The notes: a model not told the origin generated them from the letters alone. DNA of 49,606 nucleotides from Planctomycetota bacterium (GCA_027063065.1 JAMOSO010000027.1:1-49606), one strand, 5' to 3'. Positions 27,659 to 37,066 are shown, counted from the stretch's first letter. Translations and numbers: made by a program.

Positions 27659-29014
27659 ATGACCAAGAAACATATAATTGTTGTGGATGATCAAGAAGTC
27701 ATGCGGGATTCTTTAGCGATGACCTTAGAACGTCAAGGATATCGAGTATCTGCTTTTGACAGTGGCGAAACTATGAAACCGTTAATCACTAGCATGGGTG
27801 CCGATATGGTAATCACTGATTTAGCTATGCCAGAAATGGATGGTATAGAAGTATTACGTTTTGTAAAAGATATCGATGAAAATATCCCCGTTATTATCAA
27901 TACAGCATTTGGCACAATAGAAAAAGCTGTAGAAGCTATGAAATTAGGTGCGTTTAATTTTATTACCAAACCATTTAAAGCTGCCGAAATTGAAATTTTA
28001 GTAAAAAAAGCTCTTGAACACAGCAAATTAATTATTGAAAACATTGCATTAAAAGAAGAATTAAACAGTCAATATGCCGATAAAAAGATGATTGCAAGCG
28101 GCGAAGAAATGGCAAAAGTAGTCGCTACTATCAACAAAATAAAAAGTAGCAATGCCACCGTTATGATAAGGGGGGCATCGGGTACCGGCAAAGAAGTTGT
28201 CGCCAGAGAAATACATCAACAATCAAATAGAGCAGATAAACCATTTATTAAAGTAAATTGTGCTGCGCTATCTGCTGGCGTATTAGAGTCTGAACTATTT
28301 GGACATGAAAAAGGTGCATTTACTGGGGCAGAAAAAAAGCGTAAAGGACGTTTTGAAATTGCAGATGGAGGTACACTTTTACTCGATGAAATAAGTGAAA
28401 TGGATCTAGGTCTACAGGCTAAACTATTGCGTGTATTACAAGAAAAAGAATTTGAAGCTGTCGGTAGTGATATGACTAAAAAAGTAGATGTACGCATTTT
28501 AGCTACCAGCAATCGCGATTTAGAAGATTGGGTAAAACAGGGTAAATTTAGAGAAGATCTATATTTTAGATTAAATGTAATCAGTATTAAAATACCTAAT
28601 CTGGCTAAACGCAGGGATGATATAACAAAACTAACCAAATATTTTTTAGAAATTAAAAGTCGTGCTGAAGGACTTAAAAAGACCAAAACAATTAGTAAAG
28701 ACGCTATGGCTTACATTCAAAGATATGATTGGCCAGGTAATGTACGCGAATTGGAAAATACTATCGAACGGGCTGTAATTTTATCTGGTGAATGTATTGA
28801 ATTAGAAGATTTAGGATCTAATAGCAATGCATTGGCAAATAAAAATATTCAAGAAGCTATACCATACGGACGTATATCTGTAGCAGAATTAGAAAAAGAC
28901 TTGATACTAGGAACCATAAAATTTTATGATGGACACCGCGAAAAATCTGCCAAAGCATTGGGTATAACTAGCAGAACTCTAAGGGAAAAACTTTCCAAAT
29001 GGAAAGATGATTAG
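27659..29014 (+). CDS. flrC: Sigma-54-dependent flagellar response regulator (FlrC-like)
   Basis: A 451-residue NtrC-family activator. The receiver domain has Asp54 in MVITDLAMPEMDG and Lys104 in TKPF. The AAA+ domain has Walker A GASGTGKE (172-179), the intact sigma-54 contact loop GAFTGA (219-224), Walker B LLLDEISEM and the Arg-finger region FREDLYFRLNV. A Fis-type HTH (GHREKSAKALGITSRTLREKL) forms the C-terminus. It should activate transcription at sigma-54 promoters, including the near-consensus site 77 bp after its own stop, in front of flgB. Confidence 0.9.
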   Translation: MTKKHIIVVDDQEVMRDSLAMTLERQGYRVSAFDSGETMKPLITSMGADMVITDLAMPEMDGIEVLRFVKDIDENIPVIINTAFGTIEKAVEAMKLGAFNFITKPFKAAEIEILVKKALEHSKLIIENIALKEELNSQYADKKMIASGEEMAKVVATINKIKSSNATVMIRGASGTGKEVVAREIHQQSNRADKPFIKVNCAALSAGVLESELFGHEKGAFTGAEKKRKGRFEIADGGTLLLDEISEMDLGLQAKLLRVLQEKEFEAVGSDMTKKVDVRILATSNRDLEDWVKQGKFREDLYFRLNVISIKIPNLAKRRDDITKLTKYFLEIKSRAEGLKKTKTISKDAMAYIQRYDWPGNVRELENTIERAVILSGECIELEDLGSNSNALANKNIQEAIPYGRISVAELEKDLILGTIKFYDGHREKSAKALGITSRTLREKLSKWKDD

Positions 29015-29090
29015 GAAAAAACTTCCAATGACATTAATACCTTATATAGAACTGATAAAAAACAAACCACAACATATAGTATGTAATATC

Positions 29091-29106
29091 TGGCATTATA
29101 TTTGCT
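29091..29106 (+). promoter_or_regulatory. Sigma-54 promoter of the flgB operon
   Basis: TGGCATTATATTTGCT matches the -24/-12 consensus, with GG at 29092-29093 and GC at 29104-29105 separated by exactly 10 bases. Transcription would start near 29117, 23 bp before flgB. An FlrC-type activator gene immediately upstream makes this a convincing class of flagellar promoter. Confidence 0.9.
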
Positions 29107-29139
29107 ATATATACATTATATATATTAATAAGGATTAAA

Positions 29140-29685
29140 ATGTATTTTCAAAGTCTATTTCAAAAAGATGCCACCCCTCTACTTCGTAGCATGAGCCAAT
29201 TTACACTCAAACGCCACGAATTGTTAGTTCAAGACATCGCCAATATAGACACTCCATACTACCGCAGTCAAAAATTAAATTTAGAAGATTTTCAAAAAAC
29301 ATTGCGTAAAGCTGTTGATAATCGCAATAAAAAGCATCCTCGCCAATTTCAAATAGGACGTTCTTCTCAGGTCAGTCTGCCAAGCAATTCTAATAATACT
29401 ACTGATTTTGGCGCAGTAAAAGATTCTTTTTTAGGTGAAATTCATATACGTAATAATTTTCAAGCTAATGGCTCAAATATTACAAATACCAGAAATAATG
29501 ACAACATTAACTTTAAACCTCATTTTGCTAAAAATGAAGGTATTTATCGTTATGATAATACATCTGGATCTATCGATAAGACAATGGCCGATTTAGCTCA
29601 AAATTCTCTTATGCAACGTACGTTTGACTCTTTGTTAAATAAAAAATATAAAATGTTAGCAACTGCCATCTCAGAAAGGGTATAG
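29140..29685 (+). CDS. flgB: Flagellar basal-body rod protein FlgB
   Basis: A 181-residue proximal rod protein. The N-terminus carries the rod-family signature RHELLVQDIANIDTPYYRSQ and the C-terminal helix contains NSLMQRTFDSLLNKKYKMLATAI, as in FlgB. It is about 45 residues longer than the E. coli protein because of an Asn/Ser-rich insert around residues 75-140. It is the first gene after the sigma-54 promoter and is followed 9 bp later by flgC. Confidence 0.93.
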   Translation: MYFQSLFQKDATPLLRSMSQFTLKRHELLVQDIANIDTPYYRSQKLNLEDFQKTLRKAVDNRNKKHPRQFQIGRSSQVSLPSNSNNTTDFGAVKDSFLGEIHIRNNFQANGSNITNTRNNDNINFKPHFAKNEGIYRYDNTSGSIDKTMADLAQNSLMQRTFDSLLNKKYKMLATAISERV

Positions 29686-29694
29686 GATTAAACT

Positions 29695-30126
29695 ATGAAC
29701 ATAGGATCTAATAAAATGTTTAAAGGTTTGGATATTAGCTCTTCAGCACTTTCATCACAACGTACTCGTATGAATGTTATTGCGCAAAATTTAGCCAACA
29801 TTAACACTACAAGAGATGCTAACGGCAATGTAAATCCTTATCGTCGTAAAAAAGTTGTTTTTTCTGAAGGTAACCCGCTATTTACAAATACAAAAAATTT
29901 AGGCGTGCGTGTTGAAAAAATATATGAAGATAAAAGTGATTTTAAAAAAGTTTACCGACCTGAACATCCAGACGCCAACGAAGAAGGTTATGTTTTAATG
30001 CCAAATATAGATGTTCCTGTTGAGATGGTTGATATGATTGAAGCAACCAGAGCTTATGAAGCAAATGTTACAGCAATGGATTCAACAAAATCTATGGTTA
30101 CTAGATTATTAGGAATATTATCATAA
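29695..30126 (+). CDS. flgC: Flagellar basal-body rod protein FlgC
   Basis: A 143-residue rod protein with MFKGLDISSSALSSQRTRMNVIAQNLANINTTR at the N-terminus, the RPEHPDANEEGYVLMPNIDVPVEMVDMIEATRAYEANVTAM signature and the C-terminal rod helix. Length is normal. An in-frame Met at residue 8 is an alternative start. The stop overlaps fliE by one base. Confidence 0.95.
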   Translation: MNIGSNKMFKGLDISSSALSSQRTRMNVIAQNLANINTTRDANGNVNPYRRKKVVFSEGNPLFTNTKNLGVRVEKIYEDKSDFKKVYRPEHPDANEEGYVLMPNIDVPVEMVDMIEATRAYEANVTAMDSTKSMVTRLLGILS

Positions 30127-30452
30127 TGGCACTAGACAGATTAAACCAATTACAAAATTTGCTTAGCACACCATCAACTAAGACAAGTGCGGCAGGACCA
30201 GCCAACCAAGTTGGTGGACCAGTAAATGTAGATGTCCCATTTAAAGATCTGCTTAAACAAAGTATCGCAGAAGTTAATGCTATGAAAAATGAAGCTGATG
30301 ATTTACAACAAAAATTAGCTACTGGAGAAATTCAAGATGTTGGACAAGTAGTAAACGCTGTAGAAAAAGCCGATCTTGCTTTTAAACTATTAATGCAAGT
30401 ACGCAATAAACTAACCGATGCTTACCAAGAAGTCTTAAGGATGAGAACCTAG
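30126..30452 (+). CDS. fliE: Flagellar hook-basal body protein FliE
   Basis: A 108-residue protein linking the MS ring to the rod. The C-terminal half carries the family signature VGQVVNAVEKADLAFKLLMQVRNKLTDAYQEVLRM, preceded by FKDLLKQSIAEVNAM. The N-terminal 35 residues are low-complexity. It is coupled to flgC by TAATG and followed by fliF after 8 bp. Confidence 0.95.
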   Translation: MALDRLNQLQNLLSTPSTKTSAAGPANQVGGPVNVDVPFKDLLKQSIAEVNAMKNEADDLQQKLATGEIQDVGQVVNAVEKADLAFKLLMQVRNKLTDAYQEVLRMRT

Positions 30453-30460
30453 GTTAGGTT

Positions 30461-32020
30461 ATGGAAGCATTTAGAAAATTAAGTAGCCAATTACAATCGG
30501 TCATTAACCAAATGACCATGAGTCAAAAAGCAACCATATTAATGTTTGTTATGGTCGTTATTATTAGCTTATTTATGTTGATGATGTGGGGATCTAGAAC
30601 AGAAATGCGTCCTGTGGTTGATGTAAATGACAAACGCGCAACACAGATTCAAACTAAATTAAAAGAAATGGGCATTAAGACAGATCTTAAAAACGGCAAA
30701 GTTGTTGTGGATGCCGAAAAATGGGATAGCGTCCTTATGATGCTTTCTGACAATAATTTATTACCAGAAGAAGTAGACTACACATGGAGCAAGGTTCTTG
30801 ACGATACCAGTTTAACCACCACTCGCAGTTTACGAGAAATGAAATACAAACGCGCATTGGAAAATTCTATTGGTTCAATTATAAAATCAATGGACCCTGT
30901 AACCAATGCTCAGGTATCAATTAGCCTTCCATCAGATACTGTTTTTTTACGCGATGTGCCACCTGTTACAGCATCAGTAGTATTAAAATTAACTCGTAAT
31001 CGCAGATTAAATGATGAAGCAGTAGAAGCTATTAGTTATTTGGTATCTCATGCTGTTAAAGGACTTGATAGCGAAAATGTAGTTATCACCGATACTGCAG
31101 GACGACACTACGAACAAGAAGATGCCACGTCTGCTAGTGGAATGGCCGATAGGTATTTAAAATTAAAAAAAGCCATCGAAGAAGATTATGCTACAAAAGC
31201 ACGAATGGCTTTATCTTTTTTAAATAAAGTAAATGCTGTTGCCACCATTGAATTGGATATGGATGTTATCCGTGAAGAGTGGAAAGATTTAGATTATCAA
31301 GGAACTGGGCCAATAGCTATGCGTGATTCTAAATCACAAAGTAGCTCTAATAGTAAAAGTGGCGGAGGTGATGTTGGAGTAGACCCAAACACCCGTGGAG
31401 ATGTAGAAGCTTTTAACGGTGAAAAAACTGAAACTAAAGAAAAAACAAATGATACAACGTATGATGTTGATCACATCATTAAAAAAATTCAACGTATGCC
31501 CGGCACAATCAAACAACGTTCTATCGCGGTTGTAATTCCATATAAACGCAAACCACAAACACAAAAAGAAAAAGACGAAGGTCTAGAAAGAGCTTCTGAA
31601 CCTTACTCCGCAGAAGAAATAGCCACTTTTACACAGCATATACGTTCGGCATTAGATATGAAACCAGATGAAAAAATATCTATGATTTCTGCATTAATGG
31701 AATTTGACGACGAAAAACAAGAAGAAAGCGCATTTGACAATTTTCAATTATTTATGTCTGAATATGGAAGATATTTATTTTTAGGTACAATTGTAATTGT
31801 TATGTTAATGGTGATGGTCAATATGATGAAAGCAACTGCCTTGCAAATGCAAGAAGAGCGTGAGCGAGAATTTAAATTTCTTGAAGAACAGATAGAAACC
31901 CTTGACGAACCTGAAATTCTGGGTGCTCAAGGTAGGTTATTGCAAGAAAAAATCACCGAAATGGTACATGATAATCCACAACGCGCTGCAAGATTAGCTA
32001 ATAAATGGGCTAAAGAATAA
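30461..32020 (+). CDS. fliF: Flagellar MS-ring protein FliF
   Basis: A 519-residue membrane-ring protein. Membrane helices lie at about residues 22-43 and 437-455, enclosing a large periplasmic part with secretin/YscJ-like ring modules (EMGIKTDLKNGKVVV and ARVSISLPSDTVFL-like segments). The cytosolic tail ends in VHDNPQRAARLANKWAKE, the FliG-binding peptide. The periplasmic part contains a Ser/Gly-rich loop (about 288-325) as in other FliF proteins. The stop overlaps fliG (TAATGG). Confidence 0.95.
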   Translation: MEAFRKLSSQLQSVINQMTMSQKATILMFVMVVIISLFMLMMWGSRTEMRPVVDVNDKRATQIQTKLKEMGIKTDLKNGKVVVDAEKWDSVLMMLSDNNLLPEEVDYTWSKVLDDTSLTTTRSLREMKYKRALENSIGSIIKSMDPVTNAQVSISLPSDTVFLRDVPPVTASVVLKLTRNRRLNDEAVEAISYLVSHAVKGLDSENVVITDTAGRHYEQEDATSASGMADRYLKLKKAIEEDYATKARMALSFLNKVNAVATIELDMDVIREEWKDLDYQGTGPIAMRDSKSQSSSNSKSGGGDVGVDPNTRGDVEAFNGEKTETKEKTNDTTYDVDHIIKKIQRMPGTIKQRSIAVVIPYKRKPQTQKEKDEGLERASEPYSAEEIATFTQHIRSALDMKPDEKISMISALMEFDDEKQEESAFDNFQLFMSEYGRYLFLGTIVIVMLMVMVNMMKATALQMQEEREREFKFLEEQIETLDEPEILGAQGRLLQEKITEMVHDNPQRAARLANKWAKE

Positions 32021-33045
32021 TGGCTAATAATGTAGATACTGCACAGATACCTGGAGTTCGTAAAGCGGCTATACTAATGATTAGCTTGGATACAGAAACA
32101 TCATCTTTAATTATGGCTAATATGGAACCAAACTCTGTTGAAATGCTATCGATGATGATTGCCCGTTTAACTGAAGATGTTAATGCCGATGTACGCCAAG
32201 CAGTTATGCAAAATTTTTATGAAGAATTACTAGCTAAACAATACTTAGAAGAAGGTGGTTTAGATTATGCACGCATACTATTAGAAAAAGCTTTAAGCCC
32301 TGAGCGAGCTGCTGAAATTTTAGGCAATATGGAAAACTCTATTCAAGAAGCGCCGTTTCACTTCTTAGCAAAAGCTGAAGCTGAAACATTATTAACATTT
32401 ATACAAGATGAACATCCACAAACTATTGCGCTGATTTTATCACACTTAGAGCCGGGGATGTCCAGTGAGGTTTTAGCTGGTTTAACTAGCAAAAAACAAG
32501 TTGAAGTAATAAAACGTGTAGCCAAAATGGAGCAAACATCTCCAGAAACCATTAAACAAGTGGAAGATGGATTAGAAAGAAGATTATCAACATTGCTAAA
32601 TCAAGAATTTCAAAAAACTGGTGGTGTGGATTCTGTTGCCGAAATACTTAACCTTATCGATCGCACTACTGAAAAATCTATTTTGGAAAATTTGGAAGAA
32701 GACGATCCAGATTTAGTAGAACAAATACGCAAACTTATGTTTATCTTCGAAGATATTTCTTTGGTCAACGACAAAGGTATTCAAGCCTTGCTCAAAGAAG
32801 TGGACAACGAAGAATTGGCATTGGCACTCAAAACTGCTTCAGAAGATTTACAAAACAAAATTTTCAACAATATGTCAGAACGTGCTGCTATGATGGTCAA
32901 AGAAGAGATGGAATTTATGGGGCCTGTTCGCGTTGCCGATGTAGAACAATCACAACAACGCATAGTCGATATTGTACGTCGCCTAGAAGAAGCTGGCGAA
33001 GTAATTATATCAGGACGCGGTGGAGATGATGATGTCGTTGTTTAG
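32020..33045 (+). CDS. fliG: Flagellar motor switch protein FliG
   Basis: A 341-residue switch protein. It has the N-terminal GVRKAAILMISL start, the middle EHPQTIALILSHLEPGMSSEVLAGL motif (EHPQ) and the C-terminal torque helix region with DLVEQIRKLMFIFEDI, ALKTASEDLQNKIFNNMSERAAMMVKEEMEFMGPVRVADVE, rich in the charged residues that meet MotA. It sits on FliF and transmits torque. The end overlaps the fliH start. Confidence 0.96.
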   Translation: MANNVDTAQIPGVRKAAILMISLDTETSSLIMANMEPNSVEMLSMMIARLTEDVNADVRQAVMQNFYEELLAKQYLEEGGLDYARILLEKALSPERAAEILGNMENSIQEAPFHFLAKAEAETLLTFIQDEHPQTIALILSHLEPGMSSEVLAGLTSKKQVEVIKRVAKMEQTSPETIKQVEDGLERRLSTLLNQEFQKTGGVDSVAEILNLIDRTTEKSILENLEEDDPDLVEQIRKLMFIFEDISLVNDKGIQALLKEVDNEELALALKTASEDLQNKIFNNMSERAAMMVKEEMEFMGPVRVADVEQSQQRIVDIVRRLEEAGEVIISGRGGDDDVVV

Positions 33046-33715
33046 CACAGAATTAACCTCTAGTGCAAAGGCAGTCGAAGCTTTTAATTTTAATGATTTT
33101 GAAGCTGAGGGCGAACAAATACTAGCCAAGGCACATGCAGAGGCTAAAGCTATCAAAGAAAGCATTGAAGCAGAAAAACAAGCGGCAATTAAAACGGCCA
33201 AAGAAGAAGCAAAAAAAGAAGCCTACGCCATTGGTTTTAAAGAAGGAAAAAACGAAGGATATAAAGTTGGTCTAAAACAAGGCACTGACGAAACAACTGC
33301 AAAATTAAGCCCTTCTCTTAAGACCTTTGATAATGTTACTCAACAACTTGAAACAAAAATAAACAAGTTAGTACAAGAAGCGCAAAATGATTTTATAGAG
33401 CTAGTAAAAGTTATTGCACTAAAAGTAATTCATAAACATTTAAATGGTGACGATACAATCATTGCCAATGCGATGGAACATATATCTGAGTTCATAGTAC
33501 AAAAAAATTCACTCATCATTAATTTAAATCCTGATGATAAAGCAATGGCAACACAATGGTTACGCAATAATAAAGCTCGTTTTGATAAATTAAAATCATT
33601 AAAAATCAATAGTGATGAAAGTATCAGCAGAGGTAGCTGTAAAATTACTACACCTGAAGGTGGCATTAATTTAAATATTGAAGAAGCCATTACTGCAATA
33701 GTAGAAGAATTATAA
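33032..33715 (+). CDS. fliH: Flagellar assembly protein FliH
   Basis: A 227-residue regulator of the FliI ATPase. It has a long charged helix (about 25-75) with repeated Ala/Lys/Glu and small-residue spacing (AIGFKEGKNEGYKVGLKQG), then the FliH/V-ATPase E-subunit-like domain with FIELVKVIALKVIHKHL and a final EEAITAIVEEL. Three consecutive in-frame ATGs occur at 33026, 33029 and 33032; the third has GGTGGAG at the best distance, so I start there. It overlaps fliG by 14 bp. Confidence 0.88.
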   Translation: MSLFSTELTSSAKAVEAFNFNDFEAEGEQILAKAHAEAKAIKESIEAEKQAAIKTAKEEAKKEAYAIGFKEGKNEGYKVGLKQGTDETTAKLSPSLKTFDNVTQQLETKINKLVQEAQNDFIELVKVIALKVIHKHLNGDDTIIANAMEHISEFIVQKNSLIINLNPDDKAMATQWLRNNKARFDKLKSLKINSDESISRGSCKITTPEGGINLNIEEAITAIVEEL

Positions 33716-35067
33716 TGAGCATATTTGCCGAAAAAGCCAATGTATTGCGTAACATAACGACCCATAAACCATGGTCAAGAGTTACAAGAGTCATTGGCTT
33801 GGTTATCGAATCCACCGGATTAGATGTACCAGTTGGTGCTTATTGTTCAATACAAACAGATGATGGATTTACTGATGCCGAAGTGGTTGGCTTTAGAGAT
33901 GATGCAACATTATTAATGCCATTTGGTGATATGCGTGGCATTAAACGCGGTGCTCAGGTGATATGTTTAAGTAATAGTCAAAATGTTAATGTAGGACCTG
34001 CCTTATTGGGAAGAGTTTTAAATGCTAAAGGCGAACCAATTGACGGCAAAGGTGCAATTGAAACTGAAGGTTTTAATCCACTTTACGCAGATCCACCAAA
34101 CCCTATTTTTAGACGACCTGTAGACGAGCCATTAGGCACAGGAATACGCAGTATTGATGGATTAATTACAGTTGGCAAAGGTCAACGTTTGGGTATTTTT
34201 GCAGGATCAGGTGTAGGCAAATCCGTAACTATGGGTATGATAGCCCGCTATACCCAAGCTGATATTTCTGTAATTGTAATGGTTGGTGAACGTGGACGTG
34301 AAGTAAGACATTTTATTGAACACGAATTAGGTCCAGAAGGATTAGCTCGCTCTGTTGTTATTGTAGCTACATCTGATCAAAGCCCTTTATTGCGAGTTAG
34401 ATCTGGTTTTATTGGCTCTGCCATAGCAGAATACTTTAGAGAACAAGGCCGAGATGTTGTATTAATGATGGACTCTGTTACCCGTGTATCTATGGCTCAA
34501 CGTGAAATTGGTCTTTCAATTGGTGAACCACCAGCAACTAAAGGTTATCCGCCTTCTGTTTTTTCTTTGATGCCACGTTTAATGGAACGTTCTGGCACAA
34601 GCGAAAAAGGATCTATTACTGGATTTTATACTGTATTAGTTGAAGGCGATGATATGAATGAGCCAATTGCCGATACAGCCCGTGGTATTTTAGATGGCCA
34701 TATTGTTTTAAATAGAAAACTTGCACAAAAAAATCATTATCCAGCTATTGATGTTTTACAAAGTTTAAGCCGTGTAATGAGTGATGTCGCCGATAAAGAA
34801 CATTTACAATCTGCTGCTAAATTACGTGAAATTTTAGCCACTTATGCCGAAGCAGAAGACTTAATTAATATCGGTGCTTATTCAAAAGGTTCTAACCCAG
34901 CAGTAGATAAAGCCATTGCTAATATAGATGCTGTAACTAATTATTTACGCCAAGGTATGAACGAACATTATGATTTTGCTATAAATTCTACATTATTAAA
35001 AAAATTATTAGCTACCCCTGAAGAACAAAATAATAATGCAAATCAAGGGGGATTAATTAATGGCTAA
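33715..35067 (+). CDS. fliI: Flagellum-specific export ATPase FliI
   Basis: A 450-residue ATPase of the F1-beta/type III secretion family. Walker A AGSGVGKS lies at residues 163-170, followed by MVGERGREVRHFIEHELG, VVIVATSDQSPLLR, Walker B VVLMMDSVTR and PSVFSLMPRLMERSG. It is coupled to fliH by TAATG and overlaps the next gene by 8 bp. The C-terminal tail is Asn-rich. Confidence 0.96.
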   Translation: MSIFAEKANVLRNITTHKPWSRVTRVIGLVIESTGLDVPVGAYCSIQTDDGFTDAEVVGFRDDATLLMPFGDMRGIKRGAQVICLSNSQNVNVGPALLGRVLNAKGEPIDGKGAIETEGFNPLYADPPNPIFRRPVDEPLGTGIRSIDGLITVGKGQRLGIFAGSGVGKSVTMGMIARYTQADISVIVMVGERGREVRHFIEHELGPEGLARSVVIVATSDQSPLLRVRSGFIGSAIAEYFREQGRDVVLMMDSVTRVSMAQREIGLSIGEPPATKGYPPSVFSLMPRLMERSGTSEKGSITGFYTVLVEGDDMNEPIADTARGILDGHIVLNRKLAQKNHYPAIDVLQSLSRVMSDVADKEHLQSAAKLREILATYAEAEDLINIGAYSKGSNPAVDKAIANIDAVTNYLRQGMNEHYDFAINSTLLKKLLATPEEQNNNANQGGLING

Positions 35068-36187
35068 GAAATTTAATTTTAGGTTTGCAGCCCTTGAACG
35101 TATGCGAGAATTGGTAGAAAAAAATCGCAAACGCGAATTTGGCATAGCAATGGAAAAAATGAATCAACTCAATGCACAATATAAAGAACTAGGCGAAGCT
35201 CGTTATACATCTATGCAAGATTTAAAACCACAACAAGTTGGTACATTAGATATGGATTCAGTACTAAGTTCACGCGCTTGGGTTGCACACCTAAGCGTTG
35301 AAGGCGCCAAAAAACAAAATGAAATGCGTGCCCAACAAGAAATTATTAATCAATGTCGCAATGAACTTTTACAAGCTACCCGCGATTGTAAGGTAATGGA
35401 AAAACTAAATGAACGCGATAAAACTATATGGCAAAAAGAAGTTGAAATTGAAGAACAAAAATTATTAGATGACACACCTAAAAGTTCTTTACTAAACGAT
35501 GATACAGGTAATATAAGTCAAATTATCTTAATGATTATGGCAATGGCATCTTTAGCACTTATAGTAGTGATAGGAGCATTATTTGCATTTAATTATTTAT
35601 CACCTAAAAAAGTTAAACAAATACAATGGATATTAACTAACCAAGGACAGTTTTTAAATCAAGAGCAGTTAGACGTATATGCTAAGAGCGAAGAAAACAA
35701 AAAAAAATATACAGAACTTTTTAATAAACAAAAAATTGCTACTGACGGCCTAGCAGTTAATAAAAGTTTTGATGCACAAGAAAAATTATTAGAAAAAAAA
35801 CGCCAATCATTATTTGAAATTGAAAAGCGACTAAGGGTTATACGTGCAGAAATAGAAAATGAAAAAAATAGAATATCAGCAATGCAAGATCAAGTTATAG
35901 CAAAAATAAAAGACTTTAATCAACGTAGAAAAAAAGCAGAAGATTTTGCAAAAAGCGAAGGTATTCAAAAAGCAATTAAAATATTTAACAATATGGATCC
36001 TGCAACTATTAGCAATACTTTAACTAAAGGTAAAAATCCAAAAGGTAATGTCTTAACTGAAACTACCACTTATTTAAAATTGATGCGTGAAGACTTAGCA
36101 GCTGAAGTAATCTCTGCAATGTCTTTACCTTGGCAACAAGCAATTAAAGATGAACTAAATCGTATTCCAATTGTGGAGAAAAAATAA
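35060..36187 (+). CDS. FliJ-transmembrane-MotE (YlxF)-like fusion protein
   Basis: A 375-residue protein in the fliJ position. Residues 1-135 look like FliJ, a cytosolic coiled coil: start MAKKFNFRFAALERMRELVEKNRKREFG and the paired helix to EIEEQK. A clear membrane helix follows at about 154-178. Residues about 180-300 form a second coiled coil, and about 305-360 resemble the MgtE-N/MotE (YlxF) motif: IFNNMDPATISNTLTK...LKLMREDLAAEVISAM. FliJ is normally soluble at about 147 residues. In Bacillus and others fliJ is followed by a separate ylxF-type gene, so this looks like a fusion of the two. It would join the export ATPase on the inside to a periplasmic motor chaperone-like domain. The overlap with fliI and TAATG link to the next gene show one operon. 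Confidence 0.8.
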   Translation: MAKKFNFRFAALERMRELVEKNRKREFGIAMEKMNQLNAQYKELGEARYTSMQDLKPQQVGTLDMDSVLSSRAWVAHLSVEGAKKQNEMRAQQEIINQCRNELLQATRDCKVMEKLNERDKTIWQKEVEIEEQKLLDDTPKSSLLNDDTGNISQIILMIMAMASLALIVVIGALFAFNYLSPKKVKQIQWILTNQGQFLNQEQLDVYAKSEENKKKYTELFNKQKIATDGLAVNKSFDAQEKLLEKKRQSLFEIEKRLRVIRAEIENEKNRISAMQDQVIAKIKDFNQRRKKAEDFAKSEGIQKAIKIFNNMDPATISNTLTKGKNPKGNVLTETTTYLKLMREDLAAEVISAMSLPWQQAIKDELNRIPIVEKK

Positions 36188-36978
36188 TGAATCCACAAAT
36201 TTTTAATTATTTAAAAATAATTTTAATTATTTTAGGCCTATTCTATACTAATACATCTTTTGCCATCTTATCTCCTTTTTTACCTAACATTAATACACAA
36301 GAAATAAAATATAAGCAAAAAGATACCACCATTAAAGCTCCGCACATTCCAGTAGAAGAAATTGTATACTACCATGAAAAATCTCAAGGACAACCTATGC
36401 AAGCTACTGTTATTGAATATCAAAGTAGTTTACAAATAGATAACCATCCCCTAAGAAGTGTTAATATAAAAGAAGGACAACGCTTGAAAACAGTTAAAAA
36501 TTCTCAAGCGCAAATAAAAATTAATGGTGTCAATTTAAGAATATATTCTAATAGTGATGTACAATTACAAGAACTGCGCAGTTTTGATTATCATAAAGAA
36601 ATAACATTTAAATTATATAAAGGTCGTATCCGTTTATCTCCAGGAAAAAAATATGTTGGAGCATTAAGTATTATAACACCGCAAGAAACTATCATATCGC
36701 ATAATGCAAATTTAATGGTCAATTTAGAAAAAACTAAATCTGTATGGAGCTTTGATGGCTCTGTAGAAATTATTACAAAAGATAAAAAACTAATTATTAT
36801 GCCCGGAGAACGTGCCGACAGAAGGGGTTCTGTTTGGTTCGTTAGTGCTTTGCTCAGTCCGAGCTCTTTAAGTAAATTAAAACAAAAATTTGCTTTAAGA
36901 GGTGAGCTTAAAACTGATGGAACTATTGTTGCATCACACCGTTATGTAAAAACTGTGAATGGAGAAAATCTACCATAG
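36187..36978 (+). CDS. Secreted FecR-like protein in the flagellar operon
   Basis: A 263-residue protein with a signal peptide or anchor (about residues 9-26, LKIILIILGLFYTNTSFA). It has a FecR-like beta-structure: VNIKEGQRLKTVKNSQAQIKINGVNLRIYSNSDVQLQEL, then FKLYKGRIRLSPGKKYVGALSIITPQETIISHNANLMVNL and GSVEIITKDKKLIIMPGERA. FecR domains usually sense or bind partner proteins in the periplasm; a fixed role in flagella is not known to me. It shares one base with the fliJ-type fusion stop and precedes a 103-bp structured gap before fliK. I cannot assign a function. Confidence 0.6.
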   Translation: MNPQIFNYLKIILIILGLFYTNTSFAILSPFLPNINTQEIKYKQKDTTIKAPHIPVEEIVYYHEKSQGQPMQATVIEYQSSLQIDNHPLRSVNIKEGQRLKTVKNSQAQIKINGVNLRIYSNSDVQLQELRSFDYHKEITFKLYKGRIRLSPGKKYVGALSIITPQETIISHNANLMVNLEKTKSVWSFDGSVEIITKDKKLIIMPGERADRRGSVWFVSALLSPSSLSKLKQKFALRGELKTDGTIVASHRYVKTVNGENLP

Positions 36979-36988
36979 TTAACAGGTG

Positions 36989-37030
36989 AATCTTAGTCAT
37001 TCAGCAGGGCTAAGATTATAAATTTGCTGA
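36989..37030 (+). promoter_or_regulatory. Pseudoknot-capable leader upstream of fliK
   Basis: A perfect 8-bp stem AATCTTAG/CTAAGATT (36989-36996 with 37010-37017) encloses a 13-nt loop. Six loop bases, TCAGCA (37001-37006), can pair with TGCTGA at 37025-37030, giving an H-type pseudoknot with connecting loops of 4, 3 and 7 nt. It lies just after the fecR-like stop in the longest gap inside the flagellar operon. It could be an attenuator, an RNA processing site or a translational control element. Confidence 0.45.
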
Positions 37031-37046
37031 GGGTTGTTATTGCTAA

Positions 37047-37066
37047 ATATTCACATTTGTGAATAT
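37047..37066. promoter_or_regulatory. Perfect palindrome just before the fliK ribosome-binding site
   Basis: ATATTCACA and TGTGAATAT form 9-bp arms around two bases. It ends 4 bp before the AAGGAG site of fliK (37071-37076). As DNA it looks like an operator; as RNA it would be a stable hairpin next to the ribosome-binding site. Confidence 0.5.
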
